DNA of 64,000 nt from Calycina herbarum (GCA_001414485.1 LLEY01000055.1:186001-250000), one strand, 5' to 3'; numbered from the stretch's first letter, positions 25,301-38,500 are shown. Made by a program: numbers and translations. The notes: generated from the sequence alone by a model not told the origin.

Positions 25301-27500
25301 AGGTAACTAAAGCGCTTATAGAGGCGTCTAATATCGATATCTATAAGATAATATAGAGATTCTTATACGAGGTTATATACAGTCTTATTCTAGAGTAGAA
25401 AGAGGTGTCTAAATTGTTATATAATTCTAAAACGTTCTACTTCTTAACTCTTCCTATCTTCTTAAATAAGAACGTTCTAGAGGTTATTAAGCGAGACGTA
25501 TAAACGGTCTATGTCGTTAATATATATAATAAATAGTATATCTAAGTATATAATATAGAATTCTATATAGCTAATTAGTATACTAATTATAATCGATCTT
25601 AGAGAGAATATATAGCTTTTACTAAATTATATACTAATCTAGCTTTTAGTACTTTCGTTAATAGAGATATTTTAGACGTGTTTAGCGTACGCTAAGTATT
25701 ATTCGTATCTTATACTTAACTTTCCTCCTACGCCGGTATCGATTATAACTCTAAAGAAGTAGTCTTATATATATTTCTTAGTAGTAGACGTAAATACTTC
25801 TTCTGTAAACTTATAAGATATAGCGTCTAGAATTAGTAGTAGAATAAATCCGCTGAAAGTATAATCTTATACTAAGTTTATTAGACTAGCTATAAGGGTC
25901 TAGGCGCTCGAATTATCGATATATCTAATAGAAGTAATTAAGTAGTAGATAACTTCTCTATTAGAATTACTTATATAATCTATTATAATTGTCTAGAGTG
26001 TTTTAGATATATCTTCCTCTTCTATACGTTCGATATTAGCGATATAAGTATAGTAGATCTTCTTAATAAAGCTACTATTCTTTCTATAGAAGTTGATTCT
26101 GTTATTCTTTTACTATTTAGTAAAGTAACGATCCTACTCTTCTTAAGTATAGTTCTAGAATCAGTGGCCTTCCTTTCTATATATATAACACTTATTACTC
26201 TTACCTTTGTACTAGTAGCTATAAGAATTACTAGAATTGTTATACTTATAGAAGTAACGATCGGTTATTAAAGTCTTAGTATTTAATACGTAGCTTACTT
26301 CGTAATTACGAATAGAGCTTCTTAAAAGAGTAATAGTACTTTAGAGTAACGAGTTTTATAGTAAGGTCGAGTATATACTTTAGTATTCTAGTACTTTCTT
26401 ATATGTAATAAGTAGCTTATTAGCTAATTATCTATCGCTTTATATATTCTTAGGAAGTCTATAACGAAGTTCTTCTAATTTAGATAATATCTTCTTAAAG
26501 TACTAGCTAGGTGTCTTTTCTGAATATTCCGGCTTAGCTTTTATATATAAGAATATAATACGATTCTACTTAGAGGATTACTCTCTAGAGTATAGCTTAT
26601 TCTTAAAATATAACTAGATAGTAGTAGAAAGATCGTTGTATAGCTGATTAGTTTCTTCTTTAAAGACACTAGTATAAAAGTAGTTTAATACCTAACTCTT
26701 AAGTATAATCGAGAAGGTAAGATTATATATTAAAGGTAGTATACTATAACGGTTATATATATCCTTGAATATTCTTAACTTAAGCTTAAAGTTGTCTCTC
26801 TTACTGCTATACTTTTGTTCGTCTAAGTATGACTTTATAAGGTTGCTAAGTATAAAACAGAGTTGTCTATCTAGCTATTACCAGAATAGCTGTCTATAGC
26901 TGGTTAGCTTATAAGAGCGTTCTAGGTAGTAAAAGCGTTCTAGGTTATAAAAGCTGCCGGTGGAGTTATAAGAGCTACTGCTAGTAGAGTTATAGAGATA
27001 GGAATATTACTTATAAAAGCGTTTAAAGTAGTACTTGAAGTAGAAGGATTCTAGTATCCTAGAAGAAGTTTAGAGAATCGGTTAAGGTATTCTTTAAGAT
27101 ACTTATATCTCGCTGCTATCTCTTTAGATTAAGTCTCTAACTTATATACTTAGTCTCTTAATTCTTAGATTACCTATTTAGGCTTTATAAGTTCTTAAGC
27201 TGTATTATAAAGTGCCTTTAATATAATAGCCTTATGTCTATCTATCTCTATCTATATACCTCGATTACGTAGTAACTTACGTATCTTAATAAAGCTACTT
27301 CTTCCTATGTTTACGAACTTCGATTCTAGCTAGTTATTAAAGTCTATACGATATATCTCCTAGAGATAATCGTTATATATATTATCGACATCGTATTCCT
27401 CTAACTTTGTATTTATATAAGCCGTGGCTTCCTTATCTTCAACCTACTATAGTAGTAGTGCTATAGTGTCGGTAGTGTTAACAAAGTTATCGGTGCTTAA
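22320..27500 (-). pseudogene. Copia gag-pol remnant
   Basis: The minus strand carries the coding region of the copia element, no longer open. The gag part at about 26140-27500 ends in a CCHC knuckle (CYIYRKEGH, where the second Cys reads Tyr and the Gly-His is intact). Integrase and RT follow leftward. The last recognisable piece is the RNase H C-terminus at about 22450-22640, ending in a Leu/Ile-rich tail (LINTNKLDIKLIE). Stops are frequent and mostly explained by Trp/Gln codon loss. Confidence 0.65.
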
Positions 27501-27689
27501 AGTAGTAGATAATATCTTATCTTATACTAGGTAAATAGTACGTCGTAATCTTATTTTATAATTTTGTTTTTATATAAGTTACTCTTTTAATACTTATAAG
27601 TTATTAAAAATCGGGTAAATTGTTCTTATATAATAGCCGTTCTAAAGAGTTTAAGAGCGGTTATAAGAGCGTTTATAAGTAGAGTAGTA

Positions 27690-27890
27690 TTATAAGTCGA
27701 AGAGGTTATAAGGTTATATTAGTTATATTATAAGTCGAAGAGGTTATAAGATTATAAGGTTATATTACAATTCGAAGAGGTTATAAGGTTATTATAAGAG
27801 TGTTATAATTCGGAGAGGTTATAAGGTTATTATAAGAGTGTTATAATTCGGAGAGGTTATAAGGTTGTTATAACTGTACTATAAGTCTAA
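27690..27890. repeat. 38-bp tandem repeats near the 5' end of the copia element
   Basis: A block of roughly five degenerate copies containing GAGAGGTTATAAGGTTAT. Two adjacent copies (27803-27840 and the one starting 27841) are near-identical. It lies between the 5' LTR and gag, in the leader of the element. Confidence 0.85.
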
Positions 27891-28052
27891 GAGTTTACAG
27901 TAGTATTATCGAGTGTGTAACTAGTAGAAGGAGTCTCTTCTGAGAAGAGGAGTCTACTTTGTATAACTACTAAGTTATACGTAAGCTTACGATTCCGAGA
28001 ACCGCGATATATATAACTAGTTTTTCTAATCTATATATATAATACTGATTAG

Positions 28053-28201
28053 TATTAGTATAACTTAGTAGCTAATAGTATAATATAAAAAGAGTATATT
28101 ATCGTTCGTATATACAGAGCAAAGTTAGCTACTCTGTCTACTTAAATAGACCTTAAGCGAGAAGGTTATATAGAGTGCTATTTACTCTGATTATACTAAT
28201 A
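28053..28201 (-). repeat. 5' LTR of copia-type element
   Basis: A 149-bp direct repeat of 22162-22310, followed by the TATAT target duplication. Confidence 0.88.
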
Positions 28202-30343
28202 TATATATAGTACTAGAATTATATATTTTATAAGCTGTTCTATAATAACTAGGATTAAATTATATTCGACTTCTATTATTAGATTCTTAGATTTTAGTAA
28301 TTTAATAATAAAATCCTAAGAAATTAATTTCTAAGATATTTATAGTATTAGAGTAGTACTTATCTATCTATAAGATATATAGTAGAAAGCCTTATTCCTA
28401 GTATAGGTATTATACTCTACTATTACTTTCTTAACTATTATAGATAACTGATTAATATAGTAGTATTATCTTATCTACTAAAGAGTTCTACGAATTCCTT
28501 AGTAGCTATAAGTAGATATAGTATAGTATTCTTATATAAACTCTTTTATATATAAGCTAGGAACCTAAAGTTTTCTCTTTATATACTAGTTATAACCTTT
28601 GTATATATTTTAAATTTTATTTATCTATATATTATTTATACTTATTATTACTATTTCGTATATAGTAGATATTAAGTCGTTGTTTTTATTATACTTTAAT
28701 ATTATAGTATTAACGTATTTTTTGTTTTTCTTATAGCCTAGTTTCCGGCTTAGAGTATCGGCTCGAGTATTACTTATACTACTAATATATTAAATAATTA
28801 TCTTAAATCCTACTAAGGTTTTAGACTACCTAGCTAGGCGTCTAGTAATAAGTTCCTTAGTTATAGTAAATGTTTTTAAGTTTAGATGATTAGTAAGCAC
28901 TATTACTAGGTATATTATACCTTAGAAGTAAATCCTCTATTCTTTAAAAGCTAGAATAATAGCTATTAATTCTTTGTTATAAATACTATAGTTCTATTAT
29001 ATTATATTAAACGTTTTTAAGAAATATACTATAGATATAAGCTTTTCTATTTTATTTAGTTATAGATATATAGCACTTACTACTATATTTAAGGTATCTA
29101 TTTCTATTATACTTAGTTTTTTATAATTAAAATTATATAAAATAGCTTTTATTATAAACCGTTCTTTGATTTCTTAGAAGGTCTTCTTAGCTTTCTTATC
29201 TTAGATAAAAGCTATAGCTTTTCTAGTTAATATTAATATTAGCTTTATAATCTTTATATAGTTCTTAATAAATAAGTAATAAAAGTTAGTAAATTCTAAG
29301 AAGGATTATATATCTTTAACGTTTTTTAGTAATTCCTATTTAATAATAGTATAGATCTTTTCTAAGCTAAATACTTATCTAAGGAAGAGAGTTCTTTTAA
29401 CTCTAAACTTATATTTTAAGAGTTTTAGATAAGAGTCTACTTTAGTAAGTTGTTATAAGACTTCTTTTATATAGCTCTTATATTCTTCTAGATTTTCTAA
29501 GAAGATTAATATATTATCTAGGTAATATATAATAGTTACTTTTAGAAGATCTTCTAGAATACTATTATTCTATCTCTAATAAGTAGCTAGTATATTAGTT
29601 AAACTAAAAGATATTACTATATACTTATAAAGTCCTAATAGTAAGATAAAAGCAGTCTTCTATTTATAGTCTAACTTAATTCTAATTAATCTATAAGCGC
29701 TCTATTAATCTAGTTTTGTAAATTTCTTTACCTAGTCTAATTTATCTTATAAGTATTAGCTAGTTAGTAATAGATAAGCGTTCTTAATTATTATATTATT
29801 TAGTTCTCTATAATTAATATATACTTATCTATTAGAATCGTCTTTTTTCTTAATAATAAGTATATTTAAAGAGATAAGCGATTTAGATTTTTAAATATAT
29901 CTCTTCTTTATTTCTTATTAGATATAACTTTCTAATAAAGCTAAGTTATACTAGTTATATAGTTAAAGCTTTTGCTTTTTAAGGTTATAATCCTTCTTTA
30001 GTTTAATCTTATAATCCTATAGCTGATATTTTAGAAGAGCACGTATGTTTTCTAGATTCTTAAACAACCTTATAAATTCTCTATACTATATAGGTATTTC
30101 GTTATTAGTAGTTTAGCTAACCTATAGAGGACCCTAGACAAGGTGTTCTAGCGTATTAGAAGTGGTAGCGATAACCTCGTTCTAGCTTTAGAGTTATAAA
30201 TATAAGCTTACTTATTTATATTAGCTAAAGGTTATTATTCTAACCTTCTAGTTAATTTCTAGATTATATTTCTAAATCTATAGTATACTAAGTATTACTT
30301 TCTTACTTCCTATTTTAATAATATTAAATTATATATCTAAATA

Positions 30344-32202
30344 ACGTGGTTTATCAGCACCTCGCCAATATCAGTACCTCGCCACTTTTCCCCTCATCAT
30401 TTACTCCCTAACTTTAACACGCGATTTCTCACCAACCACAATACCTATTCAAACCTAAGAAGCACGAATCATTCTAGCTATCGAGGCTATCCGAACTACT
30501 AAAAGACTTAACTCTACAACTGCTGCGAAACTCTATAACGTGCCACGTTCTACACTTCGCGATAGAATGAACGGACGAACTACTCTTAGCGAACGCCGAC
30601 CTCCTAATCAGAAATTAACCGAATTAGAAGAGTCAGTACTTCTTCAATATATACTCGACCTAGATTCCAGAGGGTTTGCGCCTCGGTTAGCTAGCGTAGA
30701 AGATATAGCAAATTATATTCTTAAATCGCGGGGGGGGAAACGCGTCAGGAAGCTCTAGGCGCATCGATTCGTACAACGACAACCAGCCTTAAAGACGCGT
30801 TTTAATCACGTTTATAACTTCCAAAGGGCCTTGTACGAAGATCCTAAGCTAATTGGCGCGTGGTTTCGACTAGTAGAGAATATAAGAGCAAAATACAGCG
30901 TTTTAGATTACGACTTCTATAACTTCGACGAGACAGGCTTTATAATAGGTGTTATCTACCCTACAATGGTAGTTACACGTGCCGATCGGCGTGGCAGAGG
31001 TAAGGCAGTTCAGCTAGGCAATCGGGAATAGGCTACGGCAATTGCTTATATCAATAGCGAAGGTTAGAGTATACCTCTATTTTTAGTGGTTCAAGGGAAG
31101 AATCATCTCGCGAATTAGTATACTAAGGGCGACCTTCCAAACAATTAGGTAATTAAACCTACAAGTAATAGATAGACCAATAACGAGACAGGTCTAGAAT
31201 AGCTACAACACTTCGATAAGCATACTGCTAGTCGAGCAAAGGGTCTATACCGTATACTAGTCCTTAATAGGCATAAGAGTCACGAATCCGCCGAATTCCA
31301 AGAGTACTATAAGGCATACAACATTATAACTCTCGGACTACCTCCTCACTCTTCTCATTTAACCCAGCCACTCAATGTCGGATGTTTTAGTATATTAAAA
31401 CAGGCGTACAGTCGTCAAATTAAGACTTTTATCAAGGCTTATATCAACTATATTACTAAGGTTAAGTTCTTTCTAGCCTTCAAAGCAGCGTATTTAGAGT
31501 CAATAACAGTCCAAAACGCTAAAGCTAGATTCCGTAGAGCTGGCCTAGTGCCTTTTAACCCGCAAGCAGTGCTTTCAAAGCTTGACGTAAGGTTACGGAC
31601 TCCAACTCCCCCTCGGCCGTCTAGTGCCAACTCCCTCCCTTAGGTGTCCCAGACCCCTTCTAACCTAACCGAAGCTCTTTCACAATCAACTCTTATTCGA
31701 AATCGAATTGCCCGTCATCAGAGGAGCTCGCCAACCCCACTCTTTAAGACAGTTACTACATTAGCAAAGGGTACAGAGCGAATAGCCCACGAGATAACCC
31801 TTCTATCCGCTAAGGTACGCACCCTTAGAGCAGCAAATAAAGCCCTAAGTAAACGCCGTAGGGCTAAAAAGACTCGTATCCGTCAAGGGGGTGCACTTAT
31901 AGTAGAGGATATACAAGATATTTTAGCCTAGAAGGATGTAGATGAGCAGGTACGACGCGACTTACGTATAGAGGGAGGTAATCGGAAGGAGGGGCAACCG
32001 TCTAGGCGGCACTATAGTACTTATAGAAAAGCTGGTCATAATACGCGAACCTGCTAAGAAGATATAGATATATCTAGTCAATCAGAGTCTAATTAGTTTT
32101 AATAAATTTTATAGGTTGTAGTTGATTTATCGTATAGTAAAGTAAATTATAAGAGGAAAAGTAGCGAGGTACTGATATTAGCGAGGTGCTGATAAACCAC
32201 GT
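30344..32202 (+). mobile_element. Pogo/Fot1-type transposon C, least mutated of the five
   Basis: A 1,859-bp element flanked by TA (30342-30343, 32203-32204). Ends are ACGTGGTTT followed by two 17-bp units (ATCAGCACCTCGCCAAT type) in both inverted repeats. CpA and TpG are still common, unlike in the surrounding C4, so it inserted late or escaped most RIP. The empty site in C1 (near 8330) reads CTAAATAGTATCC, matching the joined flanks. It lies in the protease region of C4. Confidence 0.9.
30440..32097 (+). pseudogene. Transposase of element C: single frame, about ten nonsense codons
   Basis: A pogo-type DDE transposase. One frame runs from about 30440 to 32097 with no frameshift, broken only by stops. 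N-terminal psq-type helix-turn-helix: EARIILAIEAI...AAKLYNVPRSTLRDR. A CENP-B-like second DNA-binding region follows (to about 30800). Catalytic core: first Asp in YNFDETGFIIG (near 30925), second in LVLNRHKSH where Asp is expected before R (near 31260), then PPHSSHLTQPLNVG, again Asn for Asp (near 31340). C-terminal Lys/Arg coiled segment 31644-31931 and a degenerate Cys/His knuckle near 32040. Both Asp to Asn changes are G to A, so catalysis is lost as well as the frame. The start codon appears mutated to ATA. Confidence 0.82.
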
Positions 32203-32933
32203 TAGTATTCTTTAATATTAATTTTAGTTAGAATAGTTTACTAATTAATAATCCTATTCTAGTATATAATATCTCTTCCGTCGACTACTCCTAAGTAATA
32301 TAGTCTTATTCCTTTAATTAGAACGTTTAGCTTCTCTTAGGCTATTAGAGAAATAAAGTCACTTATTACTTCTAAGTCTATTATAACTTATAACTTCTTT
32401 CCTTATATTTCTATAGTTATTACTAACTATCTTTCTCTAGAAGTAGCGTCTAATTTTACTTTAATATATTAGACTTTAAAAGATCGATTTTCTCGATTAT
32501 AACTTCGTTCTTTCTTACTCTTATACTATAGAAAGAATCTTACTCTTTCCTAGTTAGTATATACTATCTTATATACTAATTAGTATTCTATAATTTCTAT
32601 AGTTTTAGGAATTTTCTTTATAAATCGTTTTAGTAAACTTCTATATCTATATTAGATCTATTTATAACTAGTTTCCTTAATAGCCTCTATAGATTATAGT
32701 TCTCTAATATATAGATAGTCTAAAGTAGCTTCTAGTATATTTATCTCTAGCTTTATATAGTAAACCTTAAATATATAATCTCTTAAGTTCTTTTCTTTAA
32801 TTACTTAAATTTAAGACTAAAGAAAGAATACTACTTCTTCTAAGTTAGATAAAGCTACTTCGTATATCTAATAGTATTCTACTATTTTTATAGATTTTAG
32901 TAAAATTCCTTTAAACTGTTTTTATAATAACTA

Positions 32934-34792
32934 ACGTGGTTTATTAGAACCCTGCGTATATTAGGACCCTGCGTACTTTTGCCTTTCTCTACTACTTTAA
33001 AACATAATTAAACAACTATAATATATAAATTTAACTAAAACTACTAAGAATCTAATAAACTAGACATATCTATATCTACTTAACAAGTTCGCGTATTATA
33101 ACCAGCTTTTCTATAAGTACTACAGCGCCTACTAGTTAATTACCCTACCTTCTAACTAACCTCCTCTATACGTATATCGCGTCGAACCTGCTTATCTACG
33201 TCTTTCTACGCTAGAATATCCTATACATCCTCTATAGTAAGTGTACTACCTTAATATATATAAGTCTTCCTAGCTCTATAACACTTACTAAGAGCTTTAT
33301 TTACTACTCGAAGTATACGTACCTCAGCGGTTAAAAGAGTTACTTTATAAGCTAATTACTCTATATCTTTTGCTAATATAATAACTGTCTAGAAAATAGG
33401 TGTTAGCGAGCTTCCTTAGTAACTAGTAATCCAGATCTTAATAAGAGTTGTTTATAAAAGAGCTTCGGTAGAGTTATAAGAAGTCTAAGAGACCTAAGGG
33501 TTAGCGTTAGTAGAGAGGGGCCTAGTAGAGGTCGGTGTTCGTAACTTTATATTAAGCTTTAAAATCATAGTCTATAGATTAAAAGATACTAAGCCAGCCC
33601 CGTAGAATCTAGCTTAAGTGTTTTAGGCTGTTATTAATTCTATATACGCTGCTTTAAACGCGAGAAAGAACTCGACCTTAGTAATATAGTTAATATAAGC
33701 TTTAATAAAAGTCTTAATTTGTCGACTATATACCTGTTTTAAGATACTAAAACATCTAACATCGAGTAGCTAGGTTAAATAAGAAGAGTAAGAAGGTAGT
33801 CTAAGAGTAATAATATTATATACCTTATAATACTCTTAGAATTCGGCCGATTTATAACTCTTATATCTATTAAGAACAAGCATTCCATATAGACCCTTTA
33901 CTTAAGTAGAAGTATACTTATCGAAGTGCTTAAGCTATTCTAGACCTATCTTATTATTCGTCTAGCTATTACTTATTAGTTTAATAACCCAGTTATATAG
34001 AAGGCCGCTCTTAGTATACTAACTTAAGAGGTAGTATTTCCTCTTTACTACTAAAAATAGAGGAATACTTCTACCTTCGCCGTTGATATAAGTAATTATA
34101 GTAGCCTATTCTCAATTGTCTAGCTAAACTGTCTTATCTCTACTACGTCGATCTACACGTGTAACAACTATAGGAGTGATTATACCTATTATAAAGCTAG
34201 TTTCGTTGAAATTCTAAAAATCGTAGTCTAGAATACTATATTTTACTCTTATATTCTCTACTAGTCGAAACCACGTACTAATAAGCTTAGGATCTTCGTA
34301 TAAGGCTCTTTAGAAGTTGTAAACGCGATTAAAACACGTCTTTAAAGCTAGTTGTCGTTGTATAAATTAATACGCCTAGAGCTTTCTAACACGTCTCTCT
34401 CTCTACGATTCGAGGATATAATTCGCTATATCTTCTATACTAGCTAGCTAGGGCGCAAAGCCTCTTATATCTATATCAAGTATATATTAAATAATAACCT
34501 CCTCCTTTAATTCGGTTAAATTAGAATTTACTAGCCGACGATCGAAGAGTAGAGTATAGCTGTTTATTCTAAGGCGAAGTATAGATTTAGAAACTTTATA
34601 GATTTTTATAGCTTTTCAACGACTTAGTTTTCTTTTAGAGGTTTGAATAGCTTTAATAGCTAAAATAATACGTACTTCTTAAGTTTGTACCTCTATTAGA
34701 AAGAGTGAAAAACGCGTGTTAAAATAATAAAGTAGAAGAGTCGGCAAAAGTACGTAGGGTTCTAATATACGTAGAGTTCTAATAAACCACGT
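32934..34792 (-). mobile_element. Pogo/Fot1-type transposon D
   Basis: A 1,859-bp element flanked by TA (32932-32933, 34793-34794), ends ACGTGGTTT plus two 17-bp units (ATTAGAACCCTGCGTAT type) on both sides. The joined flanks match the uninterrupted sequence of C1 near 9050. The minus strand holds the transposase remnant; the FNET motif region is near 34190-34220. RIP damage is intermediate: the left terminal repeat is clean while the right one carries G-to-A type changes. Confidence 0.87.
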
Positions 34793-35065
34793 TAATCTAT
34801 AGTTAGACTTAGTTTATATTATATCTATTTTATAGTTTTTTTTTAAATTATTTTAATAAACTATAGTTCTTCTACTAAGAGATAGTAAAATTCCTCTAGT
34901 TCCGTTTTAGTCTATCTAGTAATATTAAGCTTTCTTCGCTCTTAGAATAGTATACTAAATAACTTTTATAAACTATATTTCTTAAATACTATTCTATTAT
35001 TTCTAATTAATACGATTATAATATATTATATAAATTCTTTTAATAAAATGTCTTTAGGTATTATT

Positions 35066-35527
35066 TGTTACAAATCACGTGCTAGCACGTGACTAGTAAA
35101 GTCTAGGCGACGTTCTAATAGAATAAGCACTATCGTAACCTAGGAACTAGAAAGAGAATTAAATATATTAGATATATAATTTATAGATCTTATTATAGTT
35201 ATATTATATAACTCTGTTAGAAGTAGTTAGATAATAGAGTCTAGTTTTTAGTAGCCTTAGATTTAGAGTCAAACTCTATCTTTAGAACTTCTATAGAATA
35301 GTACTCTAACTAGAACAGAAGGTTCTATATAAGACGGGCACGTCTACTATTAGATAGAAGCTTCGTACTTAACTTTAGTTATTAATCTTATTATCTTATT
35401 TAATATCTTTAATATAAGTAACGAGTTCACTTCTAAGTAAACAAACCTATTACGTCTATACTTCTTACTTATATACTAACCTTCGAGACTTAGTTATCTT
35501 TGTTTAGTTTATTTAAGTTTTATTATA
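35066..35527 (+). repeat. 5' LTR of C6
   Basis: A 462-bp LTR. It contains TATATAAGAC (about 35320-35330), a plausible TATA box for the element's promoter, and ACTTCTAAGTA at 35429-35439. Confidence 0.85.
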
Positions 35528-35538
35528 CTTTAAGTACC

Positions 35539-35549
35539 TACTTAGAAGT
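35539..35549 (+). promoter_or_regulatory. Putative self-priming primer-binding site of C6
   Basis: TACTTAGAAGT begins 12 bp after the 5' LTR and is the exact reverse complement of 35429-35439 inside that LTR. The same pairing occurs in C1 and C4. No tRNA 3'-end complement (TGG...) is visible at the LTR border. Compatible with Tf1-like self-priming; not proved. Confidence 0.5.
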
Positions 35550-35559
35550 ACTACTAATA

Positions 35560-38500
35560 CGATGTTAAAAACTATACTATTCTCGGGTTTAACCTCTATA
35601 CTACTACTAGTAGTACTAGTTACTACTCTTAGAGAGAAAGTGAAGTTACTAGTACTAAGAATATTTAATAGCTCTCTAGAAAAACTTACTAAGTTTATTA
35701 TAAAAGCTTTAATATATTTAAACTTTTACTTAATATAGTTCGCTTATAAAACAGATTAAGTTATATAGCTTACTACCTGTCTTAAAGGAGTAGTATATAA
35801 CTAGATAGAACCGTACTTAAAGGATTTTTAAAAGAATAAAACGTCGAATAGAAAGGTATTAAACCTTATAAGTAAGAGTACTTAAGGATTATTCTTAACT
35901 GTTACTAGATTTAAGAAAGGAATTAATTAGATATTCGCAGATATAGATTTAAAGAAAAAAGTAGTATAACTCTTATATAGCTTTTAATAAAAGAGCTTAG
36001 CTACTAAGTATATATTAATATTCTAATAGTACTCTATACGTCTTAGTTAGAATAATAAAGCTTTATATAAGCAGTTCTACAGAGGATTAAAGAATAGTAT
36101 TAAGAATAAATTAGCTAGAGACGACTTCCTAGATATACTTAATAAATTAACTAATAATATAATTAAAATTAATAATTAGAATTATAAGCAAAGCCTAAAA
36201 AAGAAAGATAGTTATAGATATTAATATAGAAAAGGTAGGAAGAAGAACTATAAAGATTCTATAGAAATTAATACTATTTAGAAATAATAGGTTTTAAAGA
36301 AAGAGACTTAGAGAAGAAACCTACTAAAGAGAGAGCTTTCCTAGAAATAGTAAAATAGTCGACACGAGTAGAACTTATGTTATAACTATAGCCTCTCTAG
36401 CTATAGAGTAAATAAGTATAGTAAGAAGAAAGACTCTAAAAAGAAAGAACAGGTTAATACTACTATTTGAAAAGAGGTAGCTTTACTTAATAAAATCGAA
36501 CTTATAAACGATAAACTTAAGACTAGAGAATATAATATATAGATTAAAACAGATACCTCGGATATAATAGCAGACGTTATATACCTATAGCTAAATAAAG
36601 AGATTAAGTTATAAGTTAGTAAGATATAGAATACTAATAATAATAGGAATCTACTTCTTAAAGAATATTATAATATATAGTTAGAGATAGAATATAAATT
36701 ACCTCTTTAAGTAGAATATAAATTACTACTATTAATAAGTTTATTAGAGTTATTAGAATTAGAATCTAACTTATTAGAAGTAGATCTAAGAATATATAAG
36801 TATTTATTAGAACCTTTAAAAGAAAGAATAGATAGATATATATAGAAAACTAAAAACCTAATTTTTAGAGCCTATATTCGACCTAAGAAGTTAACTCTAT
36901 AGTCTTAACTATCTATAAGATAGTTTAGAATAAACAAGACTAAGTAATTATAGTTAGTCTAATTACTAGAAGAGAAACTATTAAATTTAAAAAACCGGGA
37001 CTAGAATAGATAATATTAAATAACTACTTAGAAGAGAGAGACTTATAAATAGTTACTAATTTAAAAAATAATACTACTAAATAGAAATAGTATTATTTAA
37101 AAGATTTTAATAAGTAGAATAGATATCTAAAGTTAGATATTACTACTTACCTATCTAGTTAAGATTATAAGTTAGAAATTAATAAAAAGTATTAAGTACT
37201 AAAGGTAGAAAAAGGAATAGTAATATTATTTAAAGAATTAGAAGATTAGTAGATATTTAGAATTATTTAAGTAAACCTTTAAACTATCTTAATCTAGGAA
37301 TTTTACTAACTAATAGAAGATAAGTAATAGGTTACTAAAATCTTATAAGAAGAAACTATTAAGTAAGTTTATTATAAACTATAAGCTATATTAGACTAGT
37401 TAATAGAGAAATACTTTATTAGGACTCTTCTAGAGCCTAAGAGAACCGTATAAGATAGTCTAATATATAAAGTAGCTTTTTCTAATTAGAAAAAGATAAT
37501 ATTCTTTCTAAGCTCTTTAAAGAAGAATAATAACAAAAGAAGATTCAAGGTTTATTATATTAAACTAGAAGTTTATACTACTATTAGAGGAAATTAACTT
37601 ATAGTAATAGTAAAAATAAAAGAAAAGAAACTATAAGTCCTAATTAACTCTAGAGTAATAAGTAATTTCCTTTCTCTAATAACTTTAAAAAAGCTAAATA
37701 TTCTAATTAAAAGTATAAAGCTATACTATCTAGAGGTAGTTAATAGAATAGACGTTATCTACTAAGATAGAATTATTAATTAGTAAACTATTCTAATAAA
37801 AATCAATATTAAAAAATACTATTTAGATATATAATTTAATATTATTAAAATAGAAAGTAAGAAAGCAATACTTAGTATACTATAGATTTAAGAATATAAT
37901 CTAGATATTAACTAGAAGGCTTAGATAATAACCTTTAGTCGATATAATTATATAAGTTTATAATTATAACTATAAGACTAGAACAAGGTTAGCGCTACCT
38001 CTTCTAATATACTAGGACACCTAGTCTAGGGTCCTCTATAGGTTAGTAAGCTAGCTAATAACGAAATACCTATATAGTATAGAGAATTTAAAGCTTTGTT
38101 TAAAAACCTAAAAGACTTATAAGCCTTACTAGAACATCGTCTATAAGATTATAAGATTAAATTAAAAGAGGGTTATTACCTCTTAAAGTAGAAGCTTTAG
38201 TTATATAACTAGAAAAGTCTATAAAGAATAGAAAGTTATATAAGAGAAGATATTAAAAAGAGATATATTAGGAAATCTAAGTTACTAATTATCTTAAATA
38301 TACTTATTATTAAGAAGAAAGACAACCTAGAGAAAAGAGTATATATTAATTACTAAGAAGTAAATTATACTATAGTTAAGAACGTTTATTCGCTACTACC
38401 TAGCTAATACTTATAAGATAAGTTAGGTAAAGTAGTATAATTTATAAAACTAGATTAATAAAACGCTTATAAACTTATATAAATAAAAGTTAGAAACAAA

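Larger units (their letters stand above)
22162..28201 (-). mobile_element. Ty1/copia-type retrotransposon, TSD TATAT
   Basis: A 6,040-bp element with identical-length LTRs of 149 bp (22162-22310 and 28053-28201), flanked by TATAT on both sides (22157-22161, 28202-28206). LTR ends are mutual inverted repeats (TATTAGTATAA...TTATACTAACA). On the minus strand, gag is at the right (zinc knuckle CYIYRKEGH, near 26140-26190), then integrase, RT, and an RNase H end with EIDEIK*INSKSNLVD near 22520-22600. That order (integrase before RT) and the RNase H tail fit copia. RIP damage is present but lighter than in the chromoviruses. Inserted in the integrase region of C4. Confidence 0.8.
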
